NCBI GenBank assembly: GCA_002333125.1
Contig: DDBM01000249.1
Span: 7,555-13,913, forward strand
Origin: Moraxellaceae bacterium UBA2032
GTDB taxonomy: Bacteria > Pseudomonadota > Gammaproteobacteria > Pseudomonadales > Moraxellaceae
Direction: 5' to 3'
DNA: 6,359 bases
Numbering within the stretch: the stretch's first letter is position 1; every line of letters starts with the position of its first letter. Shown one piece after another: positions 1 to 6,155 of this stretch. The notes beneath the pieces were generated by a model that ran no database searches, had not been told where the DNA came from, and saw nothing but the letters and a program-made list of their open reading frames with translations. The position numbers and the translations under genes were made by a program.

Positions 1-1646
1 CCCAACACCATATTTATTTTTTCCCAATCTTCATAAAAGTACTCTTGCAACAAAGGAATGACTTTGTTTTTGAAAATAGCAGCTAAGTCGCTCATTGTGC
101 TTGTATTTTTTAGCCCTATAAAATAAGCGTGACCGATGGTGTGTTCTCGGTCTAGCAACACTTCAATGCGTTGATTGATAACGCTTAGCAATGTGTCAAT
201 CTCAATGCTTCCTACTTTTACACCGTTTAAAATAGCCGTATTGGGCATCATTTCTTTAAAATCAAAACGACGGCGTAAGGCCAAATCTAGGCCAGCCAAA
301 GAGCGGTCGGCAGTGTTCATTGTGCCAATGATGTACACATTGTTAGGTACGCTAAACGAGTCTTGTGAGTATGGCAGCTTGACCGATAAGTCTTCTTTAT
401 CTTTATGGCCAAGACGTTTTGATTCTTCGATGAGTGTGATTAACTCACCAAAAATACGCGATATATTGCCACGGTTAATTTCGTCAATAATAATGACGAA
501 ATTTTTAGGAGAAAAAGTACTTAGATTTGTGCTGCCTGCTTTTTCAATAATATATTTAGCAATGCTAGACACATAAGACTTGTTTGTCAGAGGAGTGGCA
601 GGGTCTACTAAATACCGTTCAATATTGCCAACCGTTGCTCCGTAAGTGTTTTGGCTACTTAGTGGAGAGCAATCAAATCTATCGTTTTTCTTGTCATAGC
701 GAATCATAAAGTCAGCCTGCCGAGCAAGTGTTTGCAAGCGGACATCCTTATCTTCAGCTTCAAGTTTTAATTCTTCAAGTAGTGTTAATTGAGATGGATT
801 TATTAGATGCTTATTTGCTTCTTCACATAACTCTTTAAAAATGCCAGATTTAACAGCATAACTAATGCCTCCTTCTTCTGTTGTTTCTGCCCTAATTCCT
901 TCAATAAAGTCTTCATAGCTGTAGCTTTGATGAAAGGTGGTAAATACAATTTGCCCTTCTTTTACAAGTTCTTGATAACGTTTTTTGAAATCTTCGCGCG
1001 TGTTTGTTTTGGCAAAAGTTGGGTCACAAACTTCAACAGCACGTTCAACCGTTGTGTAGGTTTTGCCAGTGCCAGGTGGGCCAAAAAATATCACATTTAA
1101 GGGATGGTTCATTGTTTTTGCACCTGTTGTGTGGGTTTGTTGAGTTTTTGGTGTGTTTGTCTTAGGAGCAGCGTTTTTACCAGTTTTAAAATTTAGAGGA
1201 AGATTGGGTGTTTCATCAGGGTTATGTGTTTTGTACGTATTAATCTTGTCTTCAAAGTCTGAAAAGAGGCTAACAACCTTTTGCGTGATAGTCTGTTTAG
1301 TATCGTCTAGGCTAAAAATACAATGGTGTTTTTTTATATCGTCATGCTTTATTTTATCAATAATTTTTCCCAGCTGTAGTTTAGGTAACTCATAACGTTT
1401 TTTTTGAAGTAACTCGAAACAAACATTTCCATTTCGCTCTCCAATTTTTTTTTGTCCAAAGACGATTGCTATATTATTAGCGTGAGTATATACATCCAGT
1501 TTAGGGTACATATTCATCAATGTTTGAATAATAAGCCACGTTTGTACTCGCTCGGCATCACTCTTTAAGTTTCTAAATATTAGCTCTACCGTATTATTTG
1601 CAAACGCTTGCCACTCCGCACTATTTTCAATTTCAGCCCAAGTCAT
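1..1646 (-). CDS. McrB-like AAA+ GTPase, 3' end cut off by window edge
   Basis: Reading the minus strand from the ATG at 1646 gives 548 codons without a stop, running off the window at position 1. The AAA+ core is unmistakable: Walker A GPPGTGKT at residues 189-196, the McrB-typical stretch TTFHQSYSYEDFIEG near 236-250, Walker B FVIIIDE at 383-389 followed directly by INRGNISRIFGEL, the nucleotide-specificity motif GTMNTADRS at 441-449, and LRRRFDF at 457-463. In E. coli McrB this family hydrolyses GTP, forms hexamers and drives the McrC nuclease on modified DNA; GTP use here is inferred from the NTAD motif. About 190 residues separate Walker A from Walker B, clearly more than in E. coli McrB, as in larger McrB-like proteins. 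Residues 1-145 form a domain I do not recognise, followed by a T/K/P/N-rich linker (about 145-182). It is third in the left operon and overlaps the macrodomain gene by 14 bases. The C-terminus and any McrC partner lie outside the window. Confidence 0.92.
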   Translation of the reverse strand, partial: MTWAEIENSAEWQAFANNTVELIFRNLKSDAERVQTWLIIQTLMNMYPKLDVYTHANNIAIVFGQKKIGERNGNVCFELLQKKRYELPKLQLGKIIDKIKHDDIKKHHCIFSLDDTKQTITQKVVSLFSDFEDKINTYKTHNPDETPNLPLNFKTGKNAAPKTNTPKTQQTHTTGAKTMNHPLNVIFFGPPGTGKTYTTVERAVEVCDPTFAKTNTREDFKKRYQELVKEGQIVFTTFHQSYSYEDFIEGIRAETTEEGGISYAVKSGIFKELCEEANKHLINPSQLTLLEELKLEAEDKDVRLQTLARQADFMIRYDKKNDRFDCSPLSSQNTYGATVGNIERYLVDPATPLTNKSYVSSIAKYIIEKAGSTNLSTFSPKNFVIIIDEINRGNISRIFGELITLIEESKRLGHKDKEDLSVKLPYSQDSFSVPNNVYIIGTMNTADRSLAGLDLALRRRFDFKEMMPNTAILNGVKVGSIEIDTLLSVINQRIEVLLDREHTIGHAYFIGLKNTSTMSDLAAIFKNKVIPLLQEYFYEDWEKINMVL

Positions 1647-2268
1647 CTCGCTTCTCCTGTAATAATTGATTTAATTCGTCGGCACTTGCGCCCCAATTTT
1701 CTTGAACAAGACGCACAAAATCGTCCATCTCGCCCTTTTTAATATCCACTTCACCCGACATATACATCGTACGCAAATGAAAACGGCAAAATGCTTCTTC
1801 ATAAAGCCGTTGTTCTTCGTCGTCGTCCACACAAAAAATCACCTGCTCTAATGTACCTGTTGGCTCATTAAAGTAGTTGGTCACTTCTTCCATCGCAATC
1901 ATGCGCGTATAAGGATGCAAAAATTGCATTTGTTTAAAAGCAGAAAAGGCAAGGGTTTTAATACCTTGACTAGCAGCCAAATGCAATACATTTCTGTAGC
2001 TTGCGCCTAGCAAATCGGACTCAAAATACTGGCCACCACGCCAAACAGGCCAAGTGGTGTGTATCACATAATCACAAGGCAAATCAAAGCCCTGCGTTAT
2101 AAAAACTTGGCCTACATTGGGTGTGCCGAGCGTGGCTGCCGCATCACGAAGTTTTTGGCCACCAGCCGCCAAAATAGCATCGCCTTGCTTGCTATTGCTA
2201 ACTCTAACAATAGCGTTTGCCGCTATTTTGGTAATATCGTCCCGTACCGCAAATAACATATCGGACAT
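1633..2268 (-). CDS. Divergent macrodomain (ADP-ribose-binding family) protein
   Basis: This 211-residue cytosolic protein has a macrodomain over about residues 5-165. Recognisable family marks in order are RDDITKIAANAIV (9-21), a conserved-position Asn25 in VSNS, GQVFITQGFDLPCDYVIHT (53-71), the helix LLGASYRNVLHLAASQGIKTLAF (86-108), and the final strand and helix VIFCVDDDEEQRLYEEAF. Macrodomains bind ADP-ribose and often remove it from proteins, nucleic acids or O-acetyl-ADP-ribose. Here both phosphate-binding loops are abnormal: the glycine-rich segment after the NAAN-like strand (usually GGGGVDxAI) is shortened to SKQGDAI, and the usual STGxYGYP loop reads FKQMQFLHP (111-119). Residues about 170-211 form a polar, probably helical tail beyond the domain. 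The gene follows the YbjN-like gene after 17 bases with only a weak Shine-Dalgarno, and ends inside the McrB-like gene. Fold assignment is good; hydrolase activity is doubtful, and a binding or sensing role is equally possible. Met4 is an alternative start. Confidence 0.85.
   Translation of the reverse strand: MSDMLFAVRDDITKIAANAIVRVSNSKQGDAILAAGGQKLRDAAATLGTPNVGQVFITQGFDLPCDYVIHTTWPVWRGGQYFESDLLGASYRNVLHLAASQGIKTLAFSAFKQMQFLHPYTRMIAMEEVTNYFNEPTGTLEQVIFCVDDDEEQRLYEEAFCRFHLRTMYMSGEVDIKKGEMDDFVRLVQENWGASADELNQLLQEKRDDLG
1651..1658 (-). promoter_or_regulatory. Ribosome binding site of the McrB-like gene, inside the macrodomain gene
   Basis: On the minus strand AGGAGAAG lies just upstream of the ATG at 1646, with seven bases between AGGAG and the start codon. 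This strong Shine-Dalgarno site sits in the last codons of the macrodomain gene. It fixes the start of the McrB-like gene and suggests translational coupling. Confidence 0.75.
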
Positions 2269-2285
2269 GATGTTTACTCTACTTG

Positions 2286-2831
2286 TTAATGTACGATGCT
2301 TGTTGTGTCGTCTATGCTGCTAGCGTCAATATCGACGGCGTTTGGTGGGGCTTCTTCTTGTTGCTCTGCATTACTTGTATCAACCATAGCAAGTGCTTCT
2401 TGCGCGGTTTTATTGCCATACATAATAGCCATAAAGGCAGGGTAATAGTTATCGGAGGTGATTAAGGCATTATCGCGCATGGTACTAACCATTGCTTGTG
2501 TTAGCTCACCGTCTTCTATATCAAATGCGTGTCTAAAACGTACTTCGCCATCGGTAAAATCAAAATCAAAATTACCCACTCGAAGACGATGATTAATACG
2601 ACACACTAACTCTGCAACACTTGCGTGATAAATTTGCGGAACATTAAGACATGAATAGACAAAGCACATAATTACGCTGGAGGGGGGATTGGCTTCAAGG
2701 ATTAAAACTTTTTGAGTGTTTTTGCCTCTGCAATGTGCGCTTAAATAGCAACGATCGCCGTCGGTGTTTTTTTGGTAAGACCAATCGTCTTCGATTAATA
2801 ATTCTTCAAAAAAATCGATGTATTTGTTCAT
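2286..2831 (-). CDS. YbjN-domain protein
   Basis: This 181-residue soluble protein has no signal peptide or membrane segment. Residues about 4-140 match the YbjN pattern: an N-terminal helix (YIDFFEELLIEDDW), short strands, the diagnostic VAELVCRINHRLRVGNFDF (72-90), the strand pair GEVRFRHAFDI, and a helix ending NYYPAFMAIMYG (128-139). The fold resembles type III secretion chaperones. YbjN proteins are poorly understood; E. coli YbjN has been linked to stress and motility phenotypes, and no enzymatic activity is established. Residues 141-181 are an acidic, low-complexity tail that is probably disordered. It is the first gene of the left operon. The start at 2831 is supported by AGAGGA ten bases upstream. 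A chaperone or adaptor role for the macrodomain or McrB-like protein is my inference from gene order. Confidence 0.8.
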   Translation of the reverse strand: MNKYIDFFEELLIEDDWSYQKNTDGDRCYLSAHCRGKNTQKVLILEANPPSSVIMCFVYSCLNVPQIYHASVAELVCRINHRLRVGNFDFDFTDGEVRFRHAFDIEDGELTQAMVSTMRDNALITSDNYYPAFMAIMYGNKTAQEALAMVDTSNAEQQEEAPPNAVDIDASSIDDTTSIVH

Positions 2832-2841
2832 GTGTGGCGTA

Positions 2842-2847
2842 TCCTCT
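2842..2847 (-). promoter_or_regulatory. Ribosome binding site of the YbjN-domain gene
   Basis: AGAGGA on the minus strand, ten bases before the ATG at 2831, supports the chosen start for the first gene of the left operon. Confidence 0.65.
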
Positions 2848-2863
2848 GTGGTGTGATAAACCT

Positions 2864-2869
2864 ATTGTA
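2864..2869 (-). promoter_or_regulatory. Candidate -10 element of the left operon promoter
   Basis: TACAAT on the minus strand matches five of six TATAAT positions and lies six bases downstream of the operator at 2876-2898. That would put transcription start near 2857, about 26 bases before the ATG. No good -35 sits at normal spacing: the 17-base position falls inside the operator and reads TCATGT. This fits either dependence on an activator or a weak promoter blocked by a repressor. Confidence 0.45.
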
Positions 2870-2875
2870 AGCAGC

Positions 2876-2898
2876 CATACGTCAAAACATGACGTATG
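2876..2898. promoter_or_regulatory. Operator-like palindrome, left copy
   Basis: Nine-base perfect arms, CATACGTCA and TGACGTATG, flank the five-base spacer AAACA. The element lies 44 bases upstream of the YbjN-domain gene start. The same sequence, including the asymmetric spacer, recurs inverted at 3000-3021. A dimeric transcription factor site is the natural reading; the protein is not encoded in the window. Confidence 0.8.
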
Positions 2899-2918
2899 CA
2901 AAATATAAATATATTTTG
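2899..2918. repeat. A+T-rich perfect palindrome between the operators
   Basis: CAAAATATA and TATATTTTG form nine-base perfect arms around a two-base centre, directly abutting the left operator. It may be an extra protein site, an UP-like element upstream of the left promoter, or chance in very A+T-rich DNA. It has no terminator character, since it lacks a G+C stem and lies between divergent starts. Confidence 0.4.
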
Positions 2919-2987
2919 TGCAACAAAGCCTTTTTAGCTAACAGATTGTTATAAAGAATAAAACAAAGTACGTATAACATAACCAAA

Positions 2988-2999
2988 CACAAGCTTGTG
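2988..2999. repeat. 12-base perfect palindrome abutting the right operator
   Basis: CACAAGCTTGTG is a perfect palindrome ending one base before the right operator begins. No equivalent abuts the left operator, so it could give the tandem-AAA promoter an additional regulator. Function is inferred only from position and symmetry. Confidence 0.4.
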
Positions 3000-3021
3000 A
3001 TACGTCATGTTTTGACGTATG
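3000..3021. promoter_or_regulatory. Operator-like palindrome, right copy
   Basis: Eight-base arms, ATACGTCA and TGACGTAT, flank the spacer TGTTT. The reverse complement of these 22 bases is identical to 2876-2897. The element ends 38 bases before the tandem-AAA start, so each operon has one copy in the same orientation relative to its own start. The TTGACG inside it (3012-3017) resembles a -35 but is only ten bases from the best -10 candidate. Confidence 0.8.
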
Positions 3022-3027
3022 ACTTGT

Positions 3028-3033
3028 TAACAT
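3028..3033 (+). promoter_or_regulatory. Candidate -10 element of the right operon promoter
   Basis: TAACAT matches four of six TATAAT positions. It lies exactly six bases downstream of the right operator, mirroring the TACAAT of the left promoter. As on the left, the position 17 bases upstream falls inside the operator and reads TCATGT. An alternative pair is TTGTGA (2995-3000) with TATGAC (3018-3023), spaced 17 bases and spanning the operator. Confidence 0.35.
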
Positions 3034-3046
3034 AGCAGCTCATTTG

Positions 3047-3051
3047 TGGAG
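3047..3051 (+). promoter_or_regulatory. Ribosome binding site of the tandem-AAA gene
   Basis: TGGAG lies eight bases before the ATG at 3060, supporting that start. Confidence 0.65.
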
Positions 3052-3059
3052 TTGCCATC

Positions 3060-5183
3060 ATGTCAAAACGTCCTACTCAATTAGTGCAAACAAATACCCC
3101 TTCTGATGGATTGGTGCGTTTATGGATGTTACGCATTTTAGTTAAACTCAAAGCCCATAAAGACTTTTTGGATGTTATGGGCTACGAAAACTCAGCCATT
3201 GCCTGCTATTTAGGCTTGCAACGAGCCGAAGATTTTTGTGATGAATCTTTAGACCCAAGTAGCTTGGAGTTTAATTTTGACGCCAAAAAAGCGTTGGCGG
3301 CTATGCGTCAAAGTCACCTTAAAGCCGAAAAAAATAGCGCAAATTATCATGTGCAACCAGAGTTAACGCATAACATTAAACGGCTAAGCGAAGTGGTTTT
3401 ATTAAATCAAGTCGAAATCGACTTATTGCAATTTACCGTTATTTTAAACACACATTCGTTGCTAGATAACGTCGCCGATTATTTAGGTGGTATGTCGAGT
3501 ACCGAGTTATACCGAACATTAACGGTACTGTTAGGCCATAGCGAACGTGATGTTCGTCAAGCACTGCACCCTAATGCTATTTTGGCTCAAGCAGGTATTT
3601 TGACGGTTGACCGAAGCTGTATGCTCTGTTTACGTGGCAAGCTCGATTTAATCTCTAACGAGTTTGCCGAAAAAATGCTCTCTGACTTACACAATCCACT
3701 CGACCTCTTAAAAGGCACAGTCAACAAAGGCGCGGCACCGTTATTAACATGGCACGACTATACGCACATTAGCAAAGAGCTAACGGTTTTGCGTCCTTAT
3801 TTAACCAAGGTACTTAGCACCAAAAAGAAAGGCGTTAACATTTTAATCCACGGCTTAGCAGGTACAGGCAAAAACGAATTATCGCGTTTATTAGCCCAAA
3901 CACTGTCTGTGTCTTTGTTTGAAGTTGCCTCTGAAGATGATGACGGTGACCCCTTAGCCCCCGAAAGACGTTTACGTGCTTATAGAGCAGGACAAACTTT
4001 TTTTGCTAATCGCCCAGCCTTGTTGGTTTTTGATGAGGCCGAAGATGTTTATGGTTCCGAAGGCAATGACTTTTTTTCATTTAGAAGTGCGGCACAAAAA
4101 CGTAAAGCATGGATGAATCGTATGCTAGAAGAAAATGCCTTGCCTACTTTATGGTTATCCAATCGTATTGATAATATGGATAATGCTTTTTTGCGTCGTT
4201 ATGACATGATTATTGAGTTAACCGTGCCTTCTAAAGAGCACAGAGCAGAACTTTTACAAAAAAGTGTAGGCGATATTTTTAGCGCACAACAAATAAAAGC
4301 CTTTGCCAGTGCAGAAGCCTTAACCCCTGCGATTGTTAGTCGCGCAGGGGAGGTGATTCAGTTAATTCGTGATGAGGTGCCACAAGAAAGCTTAATTAAT
4401 CATTTTTCTTTACTTGTTAACGGCACTTTAACCGCACAAGGACACGCCAAAGTAAATACTAACTCGTTGCAGGCTTTACCCGAAGATTATGACCCAAGTT
4501 TTATTAATACCGATACACCCCTCGATAACATTGCAATCCAACTCAAACAGCACCGTCAAGCAAATTTATGTTTTTATGGCGCATCAGGTACAGGAAAAAC
4601 TGCTTTTGGCCGTTGGTTAGCTGAGCAATTGGATTGCACTTTATTAAGTAAAAAGGTATCGGACTTAGTGAGTCCTTATGTGGGCATGACCGAAAAAAAT
4701 ATTGCCAAGGCGTTTGAGCAAGCCCAACGCGATAACGCCATTTTGCTAATTGATGAATGTGACAGCTTTTTGGCCGACAGACGTTATGCCAAACAAAACT
4801 GGGAAGTGACTCAAGTCAACGAAATGCTAACTCAGATGGAAACCTTTGAAGGTATTTTTATTGCCTCAACCAATTTGATGAGTAATCTCGACCCTGCAAC
4901 ATTGCGCCGTTTTGACTTAAAGATTCGTTTTGATTATTTAAACAAAGCTCAGATTAAAACATTGTTTGTGCAGTTATCTACCAAGTTAAATTTAGGTGAA
5001 GTGACGGACGAACAGCTTGCTCAACTTGCGCAATTGCAAAACCTTAGCTTAGGCGACTTTGCCATTATTAAACGTCAGCAGCGTTTATATCCTTGTATTT
5101 CTAATGCTCAGTTATTGGCGGTGTTACGTCATGAAAGTGAGCTTAAATCGGACGGACAAAAGCAAAAAATTGGTTTTATTTAA
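3060..5183 (+). CDS. Tandem-AAA ATPase (SpoVK/COG0464-like)
   Basis: This 707-residue cytosolic protein carries two AAA modules behind an unrecognised, mostly helical N-terminal region (about 1-235), in which residues about 115-200 look winged-helix-like. Module 1 has Walker A GLAGTGKN (265-272), Walker B LLVFDE (321-326), a sensor-type Asn368 and Arg379-Arg380. Module 2 has Walker A GASGTGKT (507-514), a pore-loop-type stretch SDLVSPYVGMTEKNI, Walker B ILLIDECDSF with Asp565-Glu566, sensor STN (603-605) and LRRFD (615-619). Module 2 is a classical AAA remodelling domain. Module 1 has Asn272 where Thr or Ser normally helps bind magnesium, so it may bind nucleotide with little hydrolysis. Such proteins usually form hexamers that unfold or remodel protein partners; the partner here is unknown. 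It is the first gene of the right operon, with a good Shine-Dalgarno and an operator 38 bases upstream. A dedicated McrB, Lon or FtsH identity is excluded by the motif order. Confidence 0.9.
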   Translation: MSKRPTQLVQTNTPSDGLVRLWMLRILVKLKAHKDFLDVMGYENSAIACYLGLQRAEDFCDESLDPSSLEFNFDAKKALAAMRQSHLKAEKNSANYHVQPELTHNIKRLSEVVLLNQVEIDLLQFTVILNTHSLLDNVADYLGGMSSTELYRTLTVLLGHSERDVRQALHPNAILAQAGILTVDRSCMLCLRGKLDLISNEFAEKMLSDLHNPLDLLKGTVNKGAAPLLTWHDYTHISKELTVLRPYLTKVLSTKKKGVNILIHGLAGTGKNELSRLLAQTLSVSLFEVASEDDDGDPLAPERRLRAYRAGQTFFANRPALLVFDEAEDVYGSEGNDFFSFRSAAQKRKAWMNRMLEENALPTLWLSNRIDNMDNAFLRRYDMIIELTVPSKEHRAELLQKSVGDIFSAQQIKAFASAEALTPAIVSRAGEVIQLIRDEVPQESLINHFSLLVNGTLTAQGHAKVNTNSLQALPEDYDPSFINTDTPLDNIAIQLKQHRQANLCFYGASGTGKTAFGRWLAEQLDCTLLSKKVSDLVSPYVGMTEKNIAKAFEQAQRDNAILLIDECDSFLADRRYAKQNWEVTQVNEMLTQMETFEGIFIASTNLMSNLDPATLRRFDLKIRFDYLNKAQIKTLFVQLSTKLNLGEVTDEQLAQLAQLQNLSLGDFAIIKRQQRLYPCISNAQLLAVLRHESELKSDGQKQKIGFI

Positions 5184-5196
5184 GTCTTATCGTAAC

Positions 5197-5203
5197 TAAG
5201 AGG
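5197..5203 (+). promoter_or_regulatory. Ribosome binding site of the ADP-ribosylglycohydrolase gene
   Basis: TAAGAGG lies nine bases before the ATG at 5213, in the 29-base gap after the tandem-AAA gene. No terminator or promoter is evident in that gap, which supports one operon. Confidence 0.65.
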
Positions 5204-5212
5204 CCAGCAAAC

Positions 5213-6142
5213 ATGACAACAATCATAGATAAATCACGTTTTTACGGCTCACTCTTAGGCTTAGCCTGCGGTGATGCCTTAGGCGCACCCGTGGAGTTTA
5301 AGGCTAAAGATAGCTTTATTCCTGTTACCAATATGATGAGTGGCGGCAGTTTTAACCTAAAAGCAGGGCAGTGGACAGACGATACCTCGATGGCATTATG
5401 TTTAGCCGACAGCTTAATTCAAAAAAAGGGATTTGATGCCCTAGACCAAATGCAGCGTTATTGTCGATGGTTAGATACAGGTTATTTAAGTAGTACAGAT
5501 CGTTGCTTTGATGTAGGCGTTACCATATTTGGCGCACTATGCCATTTTAAAAAAACACAAGAACCAAATAGCGGATTAGATGCTCCTAACAAAGCAGGTA
5601 ACGGCAGTTTAATGCGCCTTGCACCGATTCCTTTATTTTATGCTTATGACCAAAATAAAGTCATTGAATATGCCGCCAAAAGCTCATTAACAACGCATGC
5701 TGCACCCGAATGTATAGAGGCGTGTCAATTGTATGCGCTAATGATATACATGGCATTAAACGGAGCCACTAAGCAACAAATTGTGTTTGAGCATGGTTTT
5801 GAAAAAAATCTAACCCAACCCAATATGCAATTTATTGCCAGCGGTGCCTATATTAAAAAAACACGAGATGACATTGATGGGAGTGGTTATGTTGCTCTAA
5901 GCCTAGAAGCAGCTTTATGGTGCTTCTGGCATAGCAATAGCTTTGAGGAGTGTTTATTACTCGCGGTTAATTTAGGAAATGATGCCGACACCACAGGAGC
6001 GATTTGTGGGCAATTAGCTGGTGCTTTTTATGGCGTTGATGCTATTCCAAACGCATGGTATAGCAAACTTGCTAAGCTAGACTTACTAGAGCAAATGGCC
6101 GACGACTTGTACTCAAATTATCGTCAACATATAAACGCTTAA
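5213..6142 (+). CDS. ADP-ribosylglycohydrolase (DraG/ARH family)
   Basis: This 309-residue protein is a full-length, intact member of the all-helical DraG/ARH family, which cleaves ADP-ribose from modified targets using two metal ions, usually magnesium or manganese. Visible hallmarks are YGSLLGLACGDALGAPVEF (11-29), the metal-ligand motif WTDDTSMA (54-61), GNGSLMRLAPI (129-139), and GNDADTTGAICGQLAGAFYG, starting at Gly255 and supplying Asp257, Asp259 and Thr260. All expected metal ligands are present, so catalytic activity is likely. The actual target (arginine, serine, nucleic acid, or a small molecule such as O-acetyl-ADP-ribose) cannot be read from sequence. No signal peptide is seen, so it should act in the cytosol. 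It is second in the right operon, 29 bases after the tandem-AAA gene and 13 bases before the next gene. With the macrodomain protein on the opposite arm it gives this locus two ADP-ribose-related families. Confidence 0.95.
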   Translation: MTTIIDKSRFYGSLLGLACGDALGAPVEFKAKDSFIPVTNMMSGGSFNLKAGQWTDDTSMALCLADSLIQKKGFDALDQMQRYCRWLDTGYLSSTDRCFDVGVTIFGALCHFKKTQEPNSGLDAPNKAGNGSLMRLAPIPLFYAYDQNKVIEYAAKSSLTTHAAPECIEACQLYALMIYMALNGATKQQIVFEHGFEKNLTQPNMQFIASGAYIKKTRDDIDGSGYVALSLEAALWCFWHSNSFEECLLLAVNLGNDADTTGAICGQLAGAFYGVDAIPNAWYSKLAKLDLLEQMADDLYSNYRQHINA

Positions 6143-6155
6143 AAGAAGCCGATTT

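Noticed and set aside
175..576. Plus-strand open frame of 133 codons
   Set aside because: It lies antisense to the McrB-like gene, whose conserved motifs (Walker B, INRGN, NTAD) occupy the same bases; no ribosome site or recognisable family.
1110..1112. Internal ATG (Met179) as the true start of the McrB-like protein
   Set aside because: It is only ten residues before Walker A with no good ribosome site, whereas the ATG at 1646 has AGGAG at ideal spacing and an uninterrupted frame.
1153..1395. Plus-strand open frame of 80 codons
   Set aside because: Antisense to the N-terminal part of the McrB-like gene; its hydrophobic look comes from reading lysine-rich codons backwards.
2059..2465. Three short plus-strand open frames
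   Set aside because: They are antisense to the macrodomain and YbjN-domain genes, overlap one another, and show no family resemblance.
3012..3017. TTGACG in the right operator as a sigma-70 -35 box
   Set aside because: No acceptable -10 lies 16-18 bases downstream; the nearest candidate is ten bases away, so the match is better explained as part of the palindrome arm.
2876..3021. The inverted 22-base pair as ends of a mobile element or as a terminator
   Set aside because: The 101 bases between the copies encode nothing, no target duplication is seen, and there is no G+C stem with a T-run. Each copy is itself palindromic and sits at a promoter-like distance from a start codon.
2832..3059. 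A small RNA or riboswitch in the divergent intergenic region
   Set aside because: The distances from candidate promoters to the start codons are too short (about 20-30 bases) for a leader structure, and no conserved RNA motif is visible.
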